DNA of 64,000 nt, from contig OX439004.1 in NCBI GenBank assembly GCA_949316495.1, positions 43,138,447-43,202,446 on the forward strand, written 5' to 3'. The notes under the pieces were generated by a model. It was not told where the DNA came from, ran no database searches, and saw nothing but the letters and a program-made list of their open reading frames with translations. Shown piece after piece: positions 1 through 11,498 of this stretch (positions are counted from its first letter, which is position 1; each line of letters begins with the position of its first letter). The translations under genes were made by a program, and so were the position numbers. The DNA is from Amphiduros pacificus (Eukaryota; Annelida; Polychaeta; Phyllodocida; Hesionidae).

Positions 1-6
1 TTGCAG

Positions 7-3000
7 AGTTTTCGCATCCTTTCAAAGGAGGCGGACCGTCAACAGTCCCAGATGACAGTGGAAGTGATACTGATGTGATGGAATCCGAAGATGAGGTGGA
101 AGATGACAAACACAAGGTGAGCACTTACCTACTTATATGTATTAATTTTATCAGGCCAAAACGGTAACTATCTCCGCATCATAGTAAAGCTAACACTCAT
201 CAGTTTCAGGTATTTTGGTCTTTGACAATTATTATATTTTCCAACAACACAGACACTTGATTCTATGTGTGCTTTAGTGGGGTACGTATATTCATCAGTA
301 CTCTGGACATTACTTAATCTTATAAAGCAATGATCATATGTTTATCATCCAAGATTTAAAACTCACATCATTGCACACCAATTAAAATTCTTCACACAAA
401 GATTTCTCGAAAGTACTTTTGCTGAAAACGAATGTATAGAACATCAGACTTATATAACCAGAGTTAATATTGAGACAATATCATAGTAATATTAATGATA
501 CATTTACACACAACTGATGTTTTTCAATCTAACTGATCACAGATCGCGCCCTGAGGCTGCTCAAATCTGACTTATGGCTATGAATTACTACCGATGTTAT
601 TCAGAGTACATTCGCAGCTCAATCTAGGTTTGCCAGTCCAGACATTGCATAGGGATGGGCCCCAGTACTGACGAGTCCCGGGAACCCGTCGGTTTCTAAC
701 ATTTTGGAACCGTCCCGGTTCTTTCTACTTGAACCTATGCTTGGAACTGGTACTGTACTAACCTACAGTATTATCTATTATAATCATTGTTGAGCCCTGT
801 AGTTCCCTCACTTGACCACATGTCTATAGGGTAATTAACCAGTTGCTGGGGTGTGCTACTGGGCACCATACTGTGACCCTCACCCAGCATTCAGGTGTCA
901 GATCTTACACATTGATGTAAACACAAGGAGTGGTTTACAGTGTAGCATCATGTGAAATTGAGAAATATTCAAGTGTTTGTGGCAAACATTACAAGGGGTG
1001 TGCATTTTCTTTGATATGTTTCAATGCATATTGCAAGTGAAGTTGTAAGTCTGCAGCTCCACTATCCCAGTCACCAAGGCCTGGTCTGCAGCCCTATTGT
1101 CAGGTATCAGTATCGGTATCATGCAAATATTGATATCATTTATAAAGTATCGGTATCGGTATTGTCCCACTAAATTATTAACGGGGCCCATCCCTAACAT
1201 TGCCTTTAAGATATCTGACCTTTTTGTAACATTATAATATTTTTCTTTCAGATTGTTATACTGAAGACTTTTTGGATTAGATATAAAACTTTGTAAAAAA
1301 AAATAGCCAGATGTCTTTTATCACAATATATCCTCAGTTTGTAAACTTTACATTATTTCTATAACTAAATATTGAAAACCATCGGCATATCAGTAGTGCA
1401 GTTCTGTTTCGCCAAACAAAATAGTTGCACTCAAAAATATTTAAAATACCACTCAAAAAGGTCATTCTGTTTGTTGCACAAAAAGGTACTGGTAATATAA
1501 TTTGCCAACAGATGCTAAAGATGCACAATCAATGTTTGCATTAAAACATTGTTAAAACTTCCAGTTTTGGAACATAATAAGCAAAGTTTGAATGGGAGTT
1601 TATGTACACCAAAGATATGGTCATCTGTGATTTGTTGAAATATTATTTTTTTGGCATGTTCTCAAGGATCAAAATTATTTGCAATGTTAGATATATAAAC
1701 ATTAGAAATTTGTCAAAATTGAGATTTTGAGATGAAATCATTCATTAACTTTTTAATATAAATTTCATTTGTCAAGAAGTTTACCTGTGAAGTATTTTTT
1801 AGGGAAAAGGAAAAAGGAAAAGTAATATGAACCGAGGACCATCTCTTTTGAAAAGTTATTCTCAAATGACAGAGGATGAACGCAAAGATCTCATCAAGAG
1901 GGCATTCGAAGCAAAACAGCAGCTTGAAAAAGAGTTGGCAAAAACAAAAGAAAACTTGGAAGCAAAAGATAAGGAATTGAAAAAGTTGGAGAATGAGGTA
2001 ATTGTCATATTTATTTCTTTTGATTTCAATAATGATAAGTAATGTTATGTAGATTTACTCCAGTGACAGTAGTCAAAACAAAAGCAATTCATTTCATCAG
2101 TACCCTGTTCAGTTACTTCTTTGGATGCTTAAGGAGATAAAACTGATATTTAAACTAATATACTGGTGGCCCATCCAGACCAGACCTGATGTTTTGATCT
2201 CATTACATGGGTTTGTTTACAGGTAGCCCAACAAAACCAGTGTGTTGATCTGATTACATGGGTATACCAAACTTTGATCAATTTAATATCAAATCTTGAA
2301 AGTTTTTATCAATCTGGTGTTGATCATGATGATAGAAAATAACACTGCAGAAAAATGCATTTTTTATGTTAATTTCTTGTATTAGATTTGGTAAATGAAT
2401 TTATTTGCGTTTAGCTTATTTTCAATAAATTTGTATAAACATAACTTTTATTTTGTTATAAAGATCTCCCACTTGGATTAAAGCAGAGAACTTTGATAAA
2501 CAAAGTTCTGTGATCAAAGGAAACTTCCCTTTAAAAAAACACAGTTTAGGACCAAAAAGGATATGGGATAATCAGAATATTATGATATCCTTGATTGGGA
2601 CTCTTTTCTCTGCTTGTACTATTTTTCAGGTGAATACGGGAGTGCTGTTAATGGATGGGGAGGAGGAGGCGATGAACTCTGATGAGATCAAGTACTTCCC
2701 GATGATTGCAGAGAGGGCCTATAAGGAGGGCTCAGCTGCTCAGGTTCACTTCAGACTAGCTGAGTCACAGTTCTACAGACTTCTCGGTGGAGCCACGCGG
2801 TACTCCCTCCATGCTTTGATTGAACATTATACAATTTAAGCTTTCAAAACAACATATGTTAATATTTAATTTAATGATTTTGTGTCCTAGAGCCGGCTTT
2901 AATTTGCCAAATTGCCATGCTATTTTTATGGGAGCCAGTCTGATTTTATCCAGGCTTGATATTACCGGTAGCTATTTAACACAAATTTACCAAAAGAATG

Positions 3001-6000
3001 CTGTTCATTAGAATAGAATATATATTAGCTATTTAACACAAATTTACCAAAAGAATGCTGTTCATTAGAATAGAATATATATTATCCATACCTACCGGTA
3101 ACCAATATGAGGTTTTTTTTACATGGAATCATTTTTTTTGTTATTTCAAGATGATCCATGATCTTGAAAGACATAAGTTATTTCAAACATGTTATTATTT
3201 TTTATTTGACAATAATAAAACAAAATATGTATTTCAGATTGCGAGTGACTAAGGTGGAATATGTGGTCAATCCCAAATTGATAAAAAGATTCAGGTAAAC
3301 ATTTCCAAGCATAGATTCCAAAGATTTAATATTCAGGTTGAATTAGATAAAAAATATGGGATCAACACAAAAAGTTGGCTATTCCTGAGATCAGCCTAAA
3401 GCACTATGTCATATAGAAAAAACTGTTCTTGTTCTTGTAAATTGGCTAGTCCAGTATGGGTTAGTCATGTAAAACCGAAAATTTGCATAAATTTTATCTT
3501 AGTTGTCTTTGGCACTGTGCCATATAAAATCTTGTCTTGTGCTTGATAATTATGGAATGTCTCTGTCCAGGTAAAATTTACCTGGTTGGAAAAAACAATG
3601 ATATATATATTTTTTTATTTTATCCCAACATCAGCTTTAAAAATGTTATATATATATACATTGATATTTTGGTGCTGCCAAAATGGCCATATTTAAGACA
3701 ATGTTCTTATTAACACTGCATGATACCAAATGGGGGTGCTGCAAAAGACAGGACATTTGTAAAAAGGATAATTTCTTCATTTATTTCAGAGAGGCAAAGG
3801 AAAATATTAAGAAAAAACGGGGCGAGCTTATGTCCTACCCTGTATTAGCATTCCATGGCACAAATGAAAAAAATATCATTCCCATTTGTGAAACTGGATT
3901 CAAAGTACCAGGTAAACACCATTTTCTGGCAGAAAACTGATTTATCGAGGTAATTTTTGGGGGTTGAAATCTTTCAATTTTATTCAATGTCTGTTATGTT
4001 TTAAGGAATATTACCCAAATACTATAAATCAAAATGACTGCAAATGTAAAATCTATGCGCTAGTTATGCATTTCACTTTTGAGTCCCAGCTATTTTTTTT
4101 AACTTCCTCACAAATATATAATTATCCCACAGATTGAAATAGAAATATGTTAAACCCAATCATCTGTTCTTGTTGGTGACAAATAATCCTGGGTAATGTT
4201 TGCATGTCAGAGAGTGTAAAGTTTGATTTTGGATTATTTAGGTGATTCTGGCTTCCAGCATGTGACAGATACAGGGTGGTATGGGAAAGGTGTCTACTTC
4301 AGTGAGTTCCCGGAATATTCTATGAGTTACATCCAAGGTAGTGAGAAACTCATGCTGTGTCAGGTTCTGCCTGGAAAGGTAAACCCAGTACTAAAATACC
4401 TTTAGTGATATGTGTATTTAAATAAACAATTTACTTATATCAGAAATAGAAGTTAGCATTGGAGATCATGCAGTTTCTGTTAAGTTTATTTCTATTTTGA
4501 CATTGTTCAATTATCTGACTTATCAAGATTATATTTTCAGTTCAAAATTGATACAATTAATTAAGATTAAATATTAAAGATGACATTAAAATATTAGGAA
4601 ATTAACAAAAAGTCAGCATGGGAAAACCAGTTCCTGTTTATTCCTTTGATGTGCACTTGACCATGTGACAATGACACATAATAGCACATGTTGTCTTGTA
4701 TTTTGAACTTGTAATTGACCTGTCCAATAAATAGCTAGCCATGCAGCTCAGTCAAACAGGATGTTTACCTTGAGAACCTCTCCCTTGTTTTGTTGACTTC
4801 ATTACTCAAATAAAAAATCAATAATTTTCATGATTTTTATGAATTTTCTGTGATTACTATGAATAAAACATGACTAACCATGACAAATTACAATTTTATT
4901 TTTCGCTCACATTCAAGTATGTTGCATATTTTGATTTCATATTGAAGGTGTTTAAATGCACAAAGCTGATTCATGGTGAAGCTCTGAAGAAAGGATCTGA
5001 TTCTCATACATCTCCTGATGGGAAGGAGCTAGTTATCTTTAATTCTCACCACATTCTGCCCTGTTACATTGTATACTACACTTCAACCACGAAAGAGTTC
5101 AAATATCAGGTACACAAAGTTATCAAAATGATCTATTTTTATTAATCCATGCTTCAATGGAAGCAAAACTCTTAAGATGGGTTGTCAATCTATAAGATCA
5201 TACTTACAAACATTGTATCATTTCAGAAAGCATTATCTCAAAGAAAAGAATCTCCGGATATGATAAAGTTATATAATAAAGCACTCAAAGTCAAAGAAAC
5301 AAAGTAAGTAATATAGTTAGTCATTGTCTGTATAACGAGTCAAGGAAAACACATCTGTATCTTTTTCCATTTTGCTGGGATTGTAAGATATTGGATACCT
5401 TTTAAAATCGAAATGGTCCTTTTTATTTTTGCGTTTGTAAATATTCAATAACTGTTTTCTTTGCTTGGACATTATCTTAATCTCCATAATATCGGTCCCT
5501 GAATTTAATGATATATTGTTATCCATATCAGGTAACACACATACCTTAAGCATACATATATGTTTGTTTATGTTTATCAGGATATTCAATAAGATTGGCA
5601 TACAGTTCTCTGGAAAGCAGTCAGTTAGTAAGGCTAAGGCAATGGCTTTAGTGAACAAACATGGCTCCCGTCCTCCACGTGAGTAAGGCAATATGCCAAT
5701 TTTTCCATTCTTTTTTTCCCTCAGTCAATTCTAACAACACCTATTTCAACCAACATTTAAAGCATTCATGAAAACACAGAGGTCACATGCAATTTTACAG
5801 AGTTTTGGGATATACTTAAATGATATGTGGCAAAAACTGTGATACAAGCAAGCTATCTCACTAAAATGAACCAAAATACACTGATCATGATTATTGTGTT
5901 TTGCTGAATGTGCCAAGTACTGCCTGTACTCTTTTGACCACCAGGTGGCCACATGTATAAAATCATGTGACCTCTATTGTGGCTTGTCAGGGTGTTAGGT

Positions 6001-7254
6001 CCGTACCATTGGACAAACATTAATGAACAAACAGGGCTCTGTAAGCCAAATCATTGACCCAATCTAAAGGTGCCTCACTGTTAGCAAGAATTTACTAAGC
6101 TTAAGCTTGTGTTTGCACAAGATCACTGGTCAGCTAAACAAAGTTTGTTGACTAAGTATCCAATGGAACATTTTGGATTTAAGCAGAAGACTCATTCACT
6201 TTCAAATGGCACAGAAGTGTATGTAGGGGAAACATGATGAGTAATAACTTTTGATCGCAAAGTTTGGTATATAAGCTTTTATATTATGCAAGGAAAACAT
6301 GCTTGAAAACCTCATTTCATGAATGCTTTAAATAACCCCTTGGATGACTGTGATACATGTTAATTTGTCATACTCATTAATCACCATACAAATCTTAATG
6401 TATTTACTACTTTAAGAAATATGATTTATTTGCCCAAATATATTTTTTTTTGTGGGCAATGTTTGTTGCATGTGAAATATCATAATATTCAGGATGTGAA
6501 TCATGTTAAACAATCCAATATTTTGAAACAAAATTAGAAGTGCCTAATAAGAAAGAAAGCAAAAATGAAAGTAGTTTTTATTTTAAATATATTTTATTGA
6601 TAGCAACAAATAGCTCAATATTATTCATTATCTGATGTAAAAGTACTGTTGTGATAATTAAAATCATAACTTTATTCCATAGCTGGTCTCAAACACCACT
6701 ACAATATCTTTGTGTGTGGTGAAGAAGAGTTCAATATAAAGACTGCTCAAGTAAAGCAGGCAATATCGTGGGGGGTAAGTATGAAGTCAGGATTCCTTGA
6801 TTATGTCCAAGCATTCTTAATATTTAAATATGCATGATAAGCATTGATAAGAGACAGACCAATGGGAGAAGTGAAGTATGAAGTCAAGATTCCTTAATTA
6901 GAGTTTTCTTAATTTTTCTGACAATGATAACTTTAAGCAAAAATGAGGACTTACTTATATCAAATCAAGATATTTAAAAGGACAAAATATTTCAGGAACA
7001 TATTCCTATTCAATGCTTGTCAATAAAATGTCATAACATTTTGATACATTGTATCGTTGTGTGTAATATGTAACTTTTGAAAAGATTTTAAACACAAAAT
7101 ATAAAAAAACTACATAATTTTTATTCTGATTACTCTGCTAATGAATAATGTTCAAATTTTTGCATTTCAGATATCAATTGTAAGAGAAGACTACATTTAT
7201 GAGTCCATTATCAAGAAGAAAAAACTAGACCCAGATGACTTTGCATACATCTGA
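7..7254 (+). CDS. PARP-family ADP-ribosyltransferase with C-terminal BRCT domain (3' part, 11 exons)
   Basis: Exons, all with GT-AG borders and matching phases: 7-116, 1803-1997, 2630-2799, 3238-3294, 3790-3911, 4242-4378, 4948-5109, 5227-5303, 5581-5678, 6683-6774, 7171-7254. About 433 residues are visible; the start lies left of the window. Order: an acidic Ser/Asp-rich stretch, a Lys/Arg-rich patch, a Lys/Glu-rich coiled coil (exon 2), a PARP catalytic domain (exons 3-7), and a BRCT-like domain (exons 9-11, ending in DDFAYI). PARP marks: LAFHGT carries the NAD-binding His, and GKGVYFSEF is followed by the Tyr of SMSYI. The third catalytic position, in the segment LPCYIVYY, is Cys where PARP1 has Glu988, giving an H-Y-C triad. 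Members lacking this Glu usually transfer single ADP-ribose units or are inactive, so I infer mono-ADP-ribosylation or binding rather than polymer synthesis. The BRCT domain suggests a nuclear, DNA-damage or scaffold role. The donor after exon 3 (GTACTC) is weak, but phase and protein continuity support it. Confidence 0.88.
650..1196. mobile_element. hAT-type MITE
   Basis: Ends TAGGGATGGGCCCC and GGGGCCCATCCCTA are inverted repeats. The flanks are ACATTGCA at 642-649 and ACATTGCC at 1197-1204, an 8-bp target duplication with one mismatch, which is the hAT hallmark. No transposase is present. It lies in the PARP-BRCT intron 117-1802. Confidence 0.8.
2961..3082. repeat. Two-copy tandem duplication of about 58 bp
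   Basis: A segment beginning AGCTATTTAACACAAATTTA occurs twice, nearly identical, in direct orientation within the PARP-BRCT intron 2800-3237. The near identity suggests a recent duplication. It contains no exon. Confidence 0.85.
5761..6327. mobile_element. MITE with TTAA flanks, copy 1
   Basis: Perfect 13-bp terminal inverted repeats AGCATTCATGAAA and TTTCATGAATGCT, each bordered by TTAA (5757-5760 and 6328-6331). The body matches a second, more diverged copy at about 41947-42460. There is no transposase. It lies in the PARP-BRCT intron 5679-6682. TTAA duplication fits the piggyBac group, but the termini are not the usual CCC, so the superfamily is uncertain. Confidence 0.7.
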
Positions 7255-7562
7255 TTGCATCCTTGGTACTTGCAAGAGATGAATAGAATCCTTCTGGCTC
7301 TCTTTTCAAGTTGAATAAGAGACATTATCAGATGGTGCAGCACATTAAAAGAATCTTTATGTCATGCAATTTATAAACAAATATAGATATTTACGCATTT
7401 TTAATATATTCATAAATATTCAAGCATTTTATATGTATAAAGGTTTGACTGAGCTTTGATCCCTTCCTTCATGGAAGGGGGATGATAAAGCAAGCCGTTA
7501 TTTCCAAGCAGTCTTAATATTTATATATGCATGATAAGCATTCATAAAAAGACAGACCAATG
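6805..7562. repeat. Pair of related 60-bp segments flanking the last PARP-BRCT exon
   Basis: Segments at about 6808-6865 and 7500-7562 share the order TCTTAATATTTA, ATGCATGATAAGCATT and AGACAGACCAATG. One copy is in the last intron and the other in the 3' flank. A shorter stretch (GTATGAAGTCA, ATTCCTT) also recurs near 6779 and 6877. They are probably pieces of an old dispersed repeat. Confidence 0.55.
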
Positions 7563-8020
7563 TGTACACCTAGTGTTGTAAACTCGGGGTGGGACAGCAG
7601 ATAGCATAATTATCACACCTTTTCTGAGAACAAAAGGCACTGGCCCGACTGTTCCAGCAGGTGATACCTAGGTAACACAACAATTTTTTAGGATTGGGAA
7701 ATGGTACTATTTTGTATGCCACTTCAGTCCATGGATGGACCCACATATATAGTCTTGTTCAGAACCAAATCATGATTTGGGTTGGGTATAAGTCATTGAA
7801 AGGGATGTGATTTGTCAGAATCCCAATGTGTTAGAGTTCTTTTAATTAGGTATCAATTGTTAACTAACCAATCTTACGTGTGTGAGTGAGTGGATAGTTT
7901 AAGTGCACACAGTTTTGTGAAAATGTGGATGAATTAACCAATTAGTCTCAGATATTTAGGTGTGAAAAAAAACAAATATAAATCAGAAAAATCTGCTACC
8001 ATGTGCAGTGTCCCATACCA

Positions 8021-8104
8021 CACACTGTCCACCAGAGGCACACACAAATTATTACTGTGAAAACTGTAATAGGCTCACCGTATTGCCCTCTGGTGGAGTT
8101 TGGG
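8021..8104. mobile_element. Short TIR element (84 bp) with 9-bp target duplication, MULE-like
   Basis: Bounded by a perfect 9-bp direct repeat CCCATACCA (8012-8020 and 8105-8113). The ends CACACTGTCCACCAGAGG and CCTCTGGTGGAGTTTGGG are inverted over the CCACCAGAGG core. Both ends match the two ends of the larger element at 13179-13723, so this is an internally deleted relative. The 9-bp duplication suggests the Mutator-like group; that is an inference. Confidence 0.8.
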
Positions 8105-9783
8105 CCCATACCAGCCTGTGTTCCAGTGAAAATTATTTTTGACATGTAGCCAAGCTGTGGAAGCACTGAAATTGAAATGGCTAAAAGTTTGTTAAAGATT
8201 GTATCAAAATCTCATTTGGATCAAACTCGGAAGATTGAGATGCAACCCAGTCTAGGACCATCACAGCATAAAAAGGTTCAAAGGGGTGGTAACAGTCAAT
8301 ATAACGGTTGGCCACATGTTTTGTTGCACTAGCATTTTATACTTACTTATTTGGTGGCTGTAATTACTTATAGTCATAGTTTGGTAAGATTTGGCCACAG
8401 TGGCATTTGCATTGATTTTTTAAAGTAATGTATAACAGTCATCTGATTGTCTCTGATTTGTCTTATTGTATTTGCATTGCCAGATTATAACTGTTGTCGA
8501 CAGTATATCATTAATTGTGTGCAGAGACATTTATGGTGAGATGTTCAATGTATATGTGTTGGTTAGAAATACAGCATTTCCTTGGAAACTTCAATTTTTG
8601 TCCATTTAACAACCTACAGTAGATAACAGGTATCTATGATGCAAACCTTGGAGAGAAAGAGACTGAAATTCTTCAGTTTTTAAATCGTTTATTTTTATTG
8701 AACTTTGACTTCTCAGAGTTTAGTTTTTATCACTTATTTTATGCAATCTTACCCAGCTTTACTAGGCCTCTTCAATATTTGGTTGGATGGTGAATAAATA
8801 TGTAGATATTCACATGCATCAGTATTTTACAATTTCATTGCCTTTTCTGTTTTCTGTCTGTAGTCGCAGGTTCTCCTGACCATTTTATCTTCAAGGAGCA
8901 CTTGGGTCCTATTTTCAGCTGTGCTGACTTTGTGAGCATGGCTGATGCAGTGAGAATAAAAAAATTCTGTTCTTGATCTTCTTGCCAACAACTGCTGGCC
9001 TGGAAAATCCACTGCCTCATTCTGCTGATCTAAATATGGCCTCAGTTGGACATTTCTATAGAAAAGTAATGTGGGGACAATGGTGGCGGCCCACCATATT
9101 TTATACAATATTATATAGATTGTTTTGCTCCATAATATTTTCTCATTAGAATGTTCATCTTAAAATTTTGAAATGTGCCACAATAAATTTCATTTTAATA
9201 TATATTTCGTTATATTTTAGTATATGTGTAAAAAGTTGGCTTTTTAAATAAATGAAATATTCAGGAAATTTACGGTTTTCTCATTCTTCATATGCTATGT
9301 TTAACAACTGGAATGACTAACAGAAACAAATTTAACAAGACTAGTATGATAACATGAGAATGTATGAGCATGCAATGGAAGTAAATAAAACTGTATGAAA
9401 ATGAACCAAACTGTATGAAAATGAACCAAACAGATAATTATAACTAGCATATGTTCTTACAATTACCGGTAGTCACATTTGATGCATCAACCCCACTCCA
9501 AATTTGCCCAAGAATGTTTAAATATGACAAATCTCCATAGACTTGGAGAATGAATATAACGATTCAACTTGTCAGACCTAATATTTAGAAAAAAATCAGG
9601 TGAGATAAAAAGGAATTTTGTTTTTCATGGCTACCCTCATCATTTTTGGTTTAAAAAAGTTAGAGTTCCCAGCATCATCCTTTAACAAAAATGAGATGTA
9701 ACCAAGAGAACTGTGAAGTGTGAATAAATAACAAAGTTCACACACAATAACCAAGACCCTAATTGATTACATAAGATTATTAA

Positions 9784-11181
9784 GGGTATTTATGGGTGTT
9801 GGTAGTGAGTGTCCTCTGGTGGCAAACTTTCTTTTTACGCCAAAATGGAACGTTTTCAAAAAAGTACAGGAAAAATGCTCAACTGTCAAAAAGTGTTCCC
9901 TTTTCATTAAAACTTTCAAGTCATGAAATGACATTTTATGGTATTCATTTTTGTAATAAAATTATTGATTTATTATTTGAAAATCACAATGGAATTATTT
10001 TGATTATATTGAAAGCTTCATATCTTTTTAACTCATAAAAAGTGGCGTAGTAATATGTTACTGCTCCAAAATTTATTTTGTCATGTCAAAATGTTGGAGG
10101 GAAAAAGTTCTGCAGATTGTGGGACCATAATAAAGTGGATTTCTAAACAACTTTATAAAAGTGATCTTAACAATATTTACTGTGATCCCAGTGAAACAGA
10201 TTTTCTATTTTTCAAATACATTAAGGGAAAAATAGAGGTAAAGTACACACTTGATCATTTCAAAAATATGAATTTTTTCACCTCCCTTCACATATCTGAT
10301 TGCCAAACTTCCTTTTTATTTCCAAATTACACAAATCAAAATGAGAAAATCTGTTTCACTAGGATCACAGGGAATTTTCTTCCCAATGAAATGAAATGAA
10401 CACAGCTAAAAACAAGCCTACTCCTAATGTGTAATCTGCAGAACTTATTTGCTTGTCTTCTTCATTTCTCATCAAAACTATCATCAAGGAAAATGAGGAC
10501 AAAATACTATTTTGAAAGAAATGTACTTGTAATTATACCTTATAGTTCAAATATTGAGGTTTTTAAATATTGATTCATGTCATTAATGCTTTTAACTTAA
10601 TAGGGAATGTATTTTTACACCGTAAATGTACCAATTCCCATCAAGTACAGTATTTTCGTAATTTACTCCTCTGCCACTAGGGGGCACTCACTACCAACAC
10701 CCTAGTGTTCTCCAATCACCCATCGGCAAAGCCCAGATAGGTGATCTGGAGGGGTTTGTCGAACGTCCATGATCTCTACCAACTCCAACCAAAGAAAAGT
10801 TTGGTGGAGTTGATTGAGCTCTAGTGAAGTAAAAAATCGCCAGCTATAAAAACTGTGGTAAACCCGTTTAAACGTCAAAATTGAACCCGTTTCAACTGCC
10901 GTTAAAACGGGTTTGGTTCAATTTTTGCAGCTGGCGATTATTATCAAGTATTTATATTTTCTTTATTTAATGTTATCCAAAAAATAATCAAGCTTTTTTG
11001 TGAGATTTTAGACATAATCATACATAAAATATGAATTATCACTTAAACAGTTGGGTATTTAAAAAATCACATCTAAACGAGATTAAAACCAAAAAGCAAA
11101 AATCTCAGACCTCTCCAGATCACCTATCTGGGCTTTGCCGATGGGTGATTGGAGAACACTAACCAACACCCATAAATACTC
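9784..11181. mobile_element. TIR element with TTAA flanks, interrupted by another MITE
   Basis: The left end GGGTATTTATGGGTGTTGGT and the inverted right end share about 40 bp of TIR, flanked by TTAA at 9780-9783 and 11182-11185. The right TIR is split by the 459-bp element at 10703-11161. Without the insert the element is about 929 bp. A 114-codon frame at 10055-10399 has no recognisable transposase motif. Age order is clear: this element came first. Confidence 0.72.
10703..11161. mobile_element. MULE-type MITE inserted in a transposon end
   Basis: Inverted repeats of about 50 bp: the left begins TAGTGTTCTCCAATCACC, and the right ends with its complement GGTGATTGGAGAACACTA. It is flanked by a perfect 10-bp direct repeat ACCAACACCC (10693-10702 and 11162-11171). 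Long TIRs with a 9-10-bp duplication fit Mutator-like elements. An inner inverted pair ATCGCCAGCT / AGCTGGCGAT (about 10837 and 10928) could form a hairpin. There is no coding capacity. Confidence 0.85.
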
Positions 11182-11498
11182 TTAAGAAACATGACTATTT
11201 ATTTAGTGGCCTAAATTAGCTAGGTCTACCCATTAGTTTGCAGTTAGTTTGCAAATTTTTTTTATTTATTTTTTTTTACACTGGTTTTGAAATAAGATTG
11301 TTTTATGCTGGGTGGTTTTCACATGATTCATCCATCTATTTTTATGTTGAGACGACATACATTTTTGCGCGCTTTGAGAGTCTCCACTTTGCGTACTTTT
11401 CGAATCTAGATTTTCTGCGCAACCTTTTCTGAAATATCGTCTGCTTTTATGGCGACAGCGATTTCGGCGCTCGATTCGTCTACTCCTTGCCATTATAA

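Larger units (their letters stand above)
7255..11498. other. Intergenic region between PARP-BRCT and the unrecognised gene
   Basis: I see no supported gene here. An ATTAAA at 7344-7349, about 90 nt after the PARP-BRCT stop, and AATAAA at about 8793 are candidate polyadenylation signals. A small TIR element lies at 8021-8104 and a nested transposon pair at 9784-11181. Just before the next gene (11350-11500) is GC-richer sequence that may hold its promoter. Confidence 0.6.

Noticed and set aside
10055-10399. 114-codon frame within the outer transposon
   Set aside because: No DDE/D or other transposase motif seen; low-complexity residue use typical of AT-rich chance frames.
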